Assembly (NCBI GenBank): GCA_030267565.1
Contig: BRXU01000021.1
Location: forward strand, 297,501-361,500
Reading direction: 5' to 3'
Source of the DNA: Pleodorina starrii
Taxonomy: Eukaryota > Chlorophyta > Chlorophyceae > Chlamydomonadales > Volvocaceae
Length of the DNA: 64,000 nucleotides
Each line of letters starts with the position of its first letter. Positions within the stretch are counted from its first letter, which is position 1. A program made the translations under genes and the position numbers. This document shows, one piece after another, positions 59,933 through 64,000 of this stretch. The notes under the pieces are model-generated. The model had not been told where the DNA came from. It did no database searches and saw only the letters and a list, made by a program, of their open reading frames with translations.

Positions 59933-60482
59933 TTATCGAAACCACTGACGTCCTGCGGCATCCCACTCCAGATGTCGATTTCGAGATACGTTAACAACCG
60001 CAACACTGCAGCACCCCAGCCAGACCCAGCTGGGTCAGTAAGTGCGTCGTGTATTTCCTGCCGCAGTACCGCCAACGCGAGAGAACCAGCCTGCTTTCGG
60101 ACGCGATTCCAGAAACCAACAACCTGTTTGGCCATGTAGTACTGCAGCGGGAGCTGTGCCATTTCGGCAAACAGCAGCCGTTGGGCAGGCCTCGCCGCCC
60201 CCACAATCTGCCGCATAAAAATGACTTGTAGTTGAACCGCATCATCCCGCAAACAAGCTTCGAAAAGGCCCTCCGCTAGGTTGCTGTTATCATTTATATA
60301 TTTATATATAATTGGATGTCGAAACGAAGAGACGCCGTCATGTTCACATTCGTTCATGCATACGTTAGGATACGTATGATGAACAACGCGGTATACGTTG
60401 GAACGAATAGGACTTCTGGCTGTATGCGTGCGTTGGAGCAAGTGCGGCCTCGGACCATCCATGCATGGACTCATTGCAAGGG

Positions 60483-60570
60483 ACGAACTATGAGGGGCCA
60501 ACTGGTTGTTGGAGGCCAAGCCACAAATGCACACACGATGCGGTCTTCTTTCTGCGGGCCGCCCAGTTCA
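60483..60570 (-). repeat. Fragment of the 49.3/51.6-kb repeat family
   Basis: The blocks ATGAGGGGC, TTGTTGGA, AATGCAC and GCGGGCCGCCCA match the reverse complement of about 52230-52315, with substitutions. Confidence 0.8.
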
Positions 60571-60805
60571 CCGGTTCCACCTCAGGAGGATGCGTATTGT
60601 TACCATACGGGTAGGTGCGCCCAATATGATACACCCTGTATTATGATACAAGAATTTATTTTGTCGTCATGCTGCATTCACAAATCTCCAAATAATTATC
60701 CAAGACGTACAATTGTACGATTTACATGCAGTAATTTTTCATGCGCGGAATTGCCAAGCATGTGCCATCTACAGCGACAGCGTTGTTTTAGCCTTCCACT
60801 TGTTG

Positions 60806-60917
60806 CCACCCAGCCAGCCAACCAGCCACCCACCCAGCCACCCACTCACCCAGCCACCCACCCAGCCACCCACTCACCCAGCCACCCACCCACCCACCCA
60901 CGCACCCACCCACCCAT
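60806..60917. repeat. CCACCCACCCAGCCA-type minisatellite
   Basis: Tandem CCA(C/G)CCA blocks with interspersed CACTCACC. Open in all frames (poly Pro-Thr-His type) and not coding by itself. Confidence 0.93.
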
Positions 60918-61547
60918 CCAGGATGCCTATATGATATTTCTATGGGTAGGATGCAGGAGGGGGGGTGTTCCCGGCAACTGAACCGCCTTTCCGTACGGAG
61001 TTCCTATGCGTGTGTATCACAATAGGGTACCTGTATCACAATAGGGTGCGAGTACCCAACCCCGTTTCCCGTGGGCTAATTCCTGCTAATGTTCAAACTG
61101 TTAGCTGAGATGCGGGCGAGGTACAACTAACACATATGAGGACACCTCTGAATTTTTTCGGCATTTGTCGTGCGCTGTAACATATTGTTATGTCGGTTCA
61201 AAGACTAACTGTATCATATTGGGCGCACCTACCCGTACGTAGCTACGTAGAGAATCCTGTACGTAACATTACATCCTCCTTCCTCTACGTACATACTATA
61301 CTTACGTCCTTTATCCAGTGCTGTACATAATACGTATTGTTCTGCATAATATTGAGCGTGCTAATGACGTCTTGATGCTGAGATACGTGTTTAGCGCTGC
61401 TAGGCTGTGGCAAGTAAGCGGGCAAAGCTGTCCTGCATGCGCCTAGACACATGTCTGAACCGTATGTACGCATCAGAGTGGCCACCCTTAGATGATCCGA
61501 GCGAATCAGATTGCAACAGGCAACCGAGCGACGCGAGAGAGGCGAGA

Positions 61548-62027
61548 TGTAGTGCTTGGGCGGAGCAAAGGCTACTCGAGATGCTGTGCGACGCCTTTCT
61601 TAGGCTTTATGCTAGCCGATTGTACGGCACCTGTAACCTCGGCGTTACATTCCCCCCCCTCTGAAGGGAACGTCCTCGGTCCTCACTGCGTCCTCGCAGT
61701 GTCTGTGCACAGTCCACTCCGCCTTTCACCACCTTTGCATGCCTGGGGTCTTAGCCAGGTCTTCGGCATTGGGGTGGACAACTTCCCAAGTCAGGTCATG
61801 CCGCGGCATACATGCCTCTAGCCTTAATTTGCAAGGTTTTCTGGAGTGGAAGCCTTTCCGCGAATAACAGGGATCGAACTGACGACCTCTGAGAGACTGT
61901 ACGACAGTACTGGTCTCGATACCAATGTAGTGCTTGGGCGGAGCAAAGTCTACTCGAGATGCTGTGCGACGCCTTTCTTAGGCTTTATGCTAGCCGATTG
62001 TACGGCACCTGTAACCTCGGCGTTACA
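61548..62027 (-). mobile_element. TRIM retroelement (complete, 102-bp LTRs)
   Basis: Two direct 102-bp repeats (61548-61649 and 61926-62027) differ at one base, start TG and end CA, and are flanked by a perfect 5-bp duplication CGAGA (61543-61547, 62028-62032). Read on the minus strand, TGGTATCGAGACC follows the 5' LTR by one base and resembles the initiator-Met tRNA primer-binding site (TGGTATCAGAGC type). AGAGGGGGGGAA lies directly before the 3' LTR as polypurine tract. The 276-bp interior has no ORF. This is a terminal-repeat retrotransposon in miniature, 480 bp in all. Confidence 0.92.
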
Positions 62028-62107
62028 CGAGAGGTTATTTAAAAATCTTATGCTACGTCGCTCTTCATGCCTGGCAAAGGAACATAGCAGCCATAGATTA
62101 TAGTGGC

Positions 62108-62330
62108 ATGGGCAACGGGTCACCCTTAGGCGTGCCTTCGGCGCCGAGTTCTCGTCCGCCGCCAGCGGACCATGCTACCAGGACCCGCTGTCCTTCCCGT
62201 TCCCTTCCCCGCCGCCCCAGCCTCGGAGACCAAACGGAGGTGCCGGCCGAAGGGGACAACGACACCCTTGATCCGCGCCTGTATCAGGCGGACTTTGGGG
62301 GCGACGGACAGGCAGACTCGGACCCAAAAA
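62108..62330 (+). CDS. Possible first exon of an unknown gene
   Basis: From ATG 62108 an open frame of 74 codons (Pro/Arg/Ser-rich, then acidic DTLDPRLYQADFGGDGQADSD) ends at a good donor (AAAAAGTGAGTCGG at 62331). GC bias and codon use look coding. The next exon may begin near 62716, beyond the hAT MITE, where open frames continue to about 62970, but no unique acceptor or motif settles it. Confidence 0.3.
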
Positions 62331-62459
62331 GTGAGTCGGCTGCTGTAGGGGATAGATACCAAACCCGCGAGCTACGGTGCTCCACAAGTTGAGATGCCCA
62401 AGGAGGCCGAGTTGTATGAAGGACAGGGCTGATACCGGGGATGGTCAAGATGTGCCGCC

Positions 62460-62715
62460 CAGGGTGGCTCTTTTAAGATATGAATATATATCCGGGAGAA
62501 AAATTTGGAATTTTGATCATAATTTTGCCGTGCAAAAACCTGAACGTTTAGATAATGCGGCCTCGCAGGTGGCCATGATATCTCCCGGGGCCGTGTTCAG
62601 CCGGGAAAATCCCCTACCGCCTCCTGGACAGATCCTGATGACAGATACTCTCAGCGCTTCTGAGTCAGGAGTATCTCTGGCCGTAGATACTCAGCAAAAT
62701 AAGATAGCCACCCTG
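62460..62715 (-). mobile_element. hAT MITE, copy 2
   Basis: 256 bp starting CAGGGTGGCT and ending AGCCACCCTG with an exact 8-bp target duplication GTGCCGCC (62452-62459, 62716-62723). It is collinear with the reverse complement of 30119-30364, with substitutions and short indels. One terminal repeat has drifted (GGCTCTTTTAAG instead of GGCTATCTTAAG). Confidence 0.93.
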
Positions 62716-63055
62716 GTGCCGCCGCCCGCACCCGCCCGTGGAAAGCGTGTCATCACTGGTGCGAAGGGCCGGACGGGCACTCTCTCCACAAAAAATGCTT
62801 CCCTCGGCGTCGACCTGTTCTATCCGCCGTATTCCTCCATGGGCGGGACCGGGCGTACTTTTTCAGCTATGGTTGCCGTTCCTGGGTATCTGCCAGGACG
62901 TGTTTGGCACTCTGCTGAGCGAAGGTCAGTTGGAGCGTTTGCTGGTGCCAGCATTTGGGATAGATGATGGATGGGAATGGAAGCTCCCATGTGGGCCCCG
63001 GGGCTAGCTGATGCCGGTTTCGATGTACGTGTGGGCGACGAGCCACTTGCATGCA

Positions 63056-63264
63056 GCTAGTCTTTATCTTAGCCATGGCCATCAAGCAAGTCCTACCTGG
63101 CAACCCCGTCGGTCCAGACGGCGGTCTTCGAGGCGTTGTACGAGGTTTTGGTTACCCTGAGCCAGGCACTTGGACAGGACACGCCTCAGAAACCGCCGTC
63201 TGGACCGATGGTGTTGCCAGCAGGTAGGACTTGCTTGATGGCCATGGCTAAGATAAAGACTAGC
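63056..63264. repeat. 209-bp hairpin with ~80-bp arms
   Basis: GCTAGTCTTTATCTTAGCCA starts the left arm and its complement ends the right arm. About 80 bp pair with a few mismatches and indels around a loop of about 45 nt. The left arm contains GGTCCAGACGGCGGT. A foldback element or recent inverted duplication. Confidence 0.92.
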
Positions 63265-63688
63265 AGACGCTGCCTCGACCGCCCCCTTCCCCCTACCGTG
63301 ATGCCGGGATTGTTTCGCGTGCCCACCCCGATATCGCAGCAGCCCCCGTGATCTGCGAATGGTAGTGTTCCTTCTTGATTGTATTGTTGGGGGGGGGGCA
63401 CTGTCTAGAGCGGTAGGTGATGATTGACACACACTCCGTTCCCGCATCCGACCCTGCTTTTTCGCTGATAGCGGGGCTGTGTGGGCATTACGTCTGTTGA
63501 GGGCAAGGGTGAGGTGGCTCTGAGTTGCTCTTTTGGCATGATTCCTTGCTCTGTTTAGGGCATGCCCCTGGGATTGGAAGAATACGCGTTCGGCCCGTAC
63601 GGCTTATCTGGGCTTATGATCGGTATGATATCTAGATTTCCCTACACCACCGGTACTAAAACCACAGAGCGCCGCCTCGCCGTGAATT

Positions 63689-63985
<297 letters not shown>

Positions 63986-64000
63986 TTACAAGCTTTGAGC

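Larger units (their letters stand above)
53273..60290 (-). pseudogene. C-terminal part of a non-LTR (LINE) retrotransposon ORF, split in three
   Basis: Three minus-strand pieces form one frame once two insertions are removed: about 60290-59933, 59629-59512 and 53705-53273. Piece 1 carries a QLPLQYYMAKQVVGFWNRV segment like the region after the RT domain in volvocine LINE-type proteins. Piece 3 has the C-terminal zinc motif CPCCVADGQIEDEKHVLMEC (C-x2-C...H...C) followed by PAYSSIR, and ends at a stop at 53273. Junctions: removing 302 bp at 59630-59932 joins a FDN codon run to RIDW without frameshift; removing the 5.8-kb element plus one GG target copy joins EAYP to SDGK in frame. The RT catalytic domain and endonuclease are absent upstream of 60290, so the element is also 5'-truncated. 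Confidence 0.85.

Noticed and set aside
59933..60534. Full 201-codon ORF as one gene
   Set aside because: Only the part below about 60290 looks like LINE protein; the upstream part runs into a fragment of another repeat (60483-60570).
61492..62103. Two ORFs sharing the CCATPFLGFMLADC segment
   Set aside because: The shared protein segment is the translated 102-bp LTR of the TRIM, read twice.

Overview
The window looks like nuclear DNA of a volvocine green alga (Volvocales, Chlamydomonas/Volvox relatives). The reasons are intron-rich genes with GTGAGT/GTRAGT donors and TGCAG acceptors, a gametolysin-type (peptidase M11) protease carrying a Ser-Pro-rich cell-wall tail, candidate TGTAA poly(A) signals, and abundant microsatellites and small transposable elements. 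No rRNA gene, canonical tRNA gene, CRISPR array or bacterial-style operon was seen. All multi-exon models were built by eye from splice consensus and reading-frame continuity, with no transcript data.

Layout. 1-11 kb is mostly intergenic, with a signal-peptide exon cut by the left edge, a small W/Q/H-rich two-exon gene (3605-4099, -) and the 3' exons of an unknown gene (6585-7783, -). 11.67-13.21 kb (+) is a one-exon protein with seven 18-residue repeats. 15.8-25.1 kb (-) is a ten-exon M11 metalloprotease gene whose catalytic exons lie between two inverted repeat arms. 28.3-32.2 kb (+) is a three-exon leucine-rich-repeat gene; its second intron holds a complete 901-bp hAT element with an 8-bp target duplication, a hAT MITE and a (TA)n tract. 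34.4-42.6 kb (-) is a SWIM-RING-ZZ protein resembling the E3 ligase ZSWIM2, with a long disordered tail. 45.7-49.2 kb (-) is a seven-exon zinc-finger protein of unknown function.

49.3-64 kb is a transposon graveyard. It holds a long inverted repeat (49.3-52.8 kb) and the C-terminal part of a non-LTR retrotransposon ORF broken by two nested insertions: a 302/303-bp element and a 5.8-kb element. The larger element carries a 3.15-kb satellite with 1048-bp higher-order repeats and a tRNA-derived SINE. Removing each insertion restores the retrotransposon reading frame. Further right are a complete 480-bp TRIM (LTR retroelement in miniature), a second hAT MITE, a long hairpin and a (GAT)n tract of about 99 units.

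The genes do not form a pathway. The M11 protease probably acts outside the cell on the hydroxyproline-rich matrix, the SWIM-RING-ZZ protein is probably a ubiquitin ligase, and the LRR protein is probably an intracellular interaction protein. The clearest stories are the nested-insertion stratigraphy at 53-60 kb and the inverted repeats around the protease catalytic exons.
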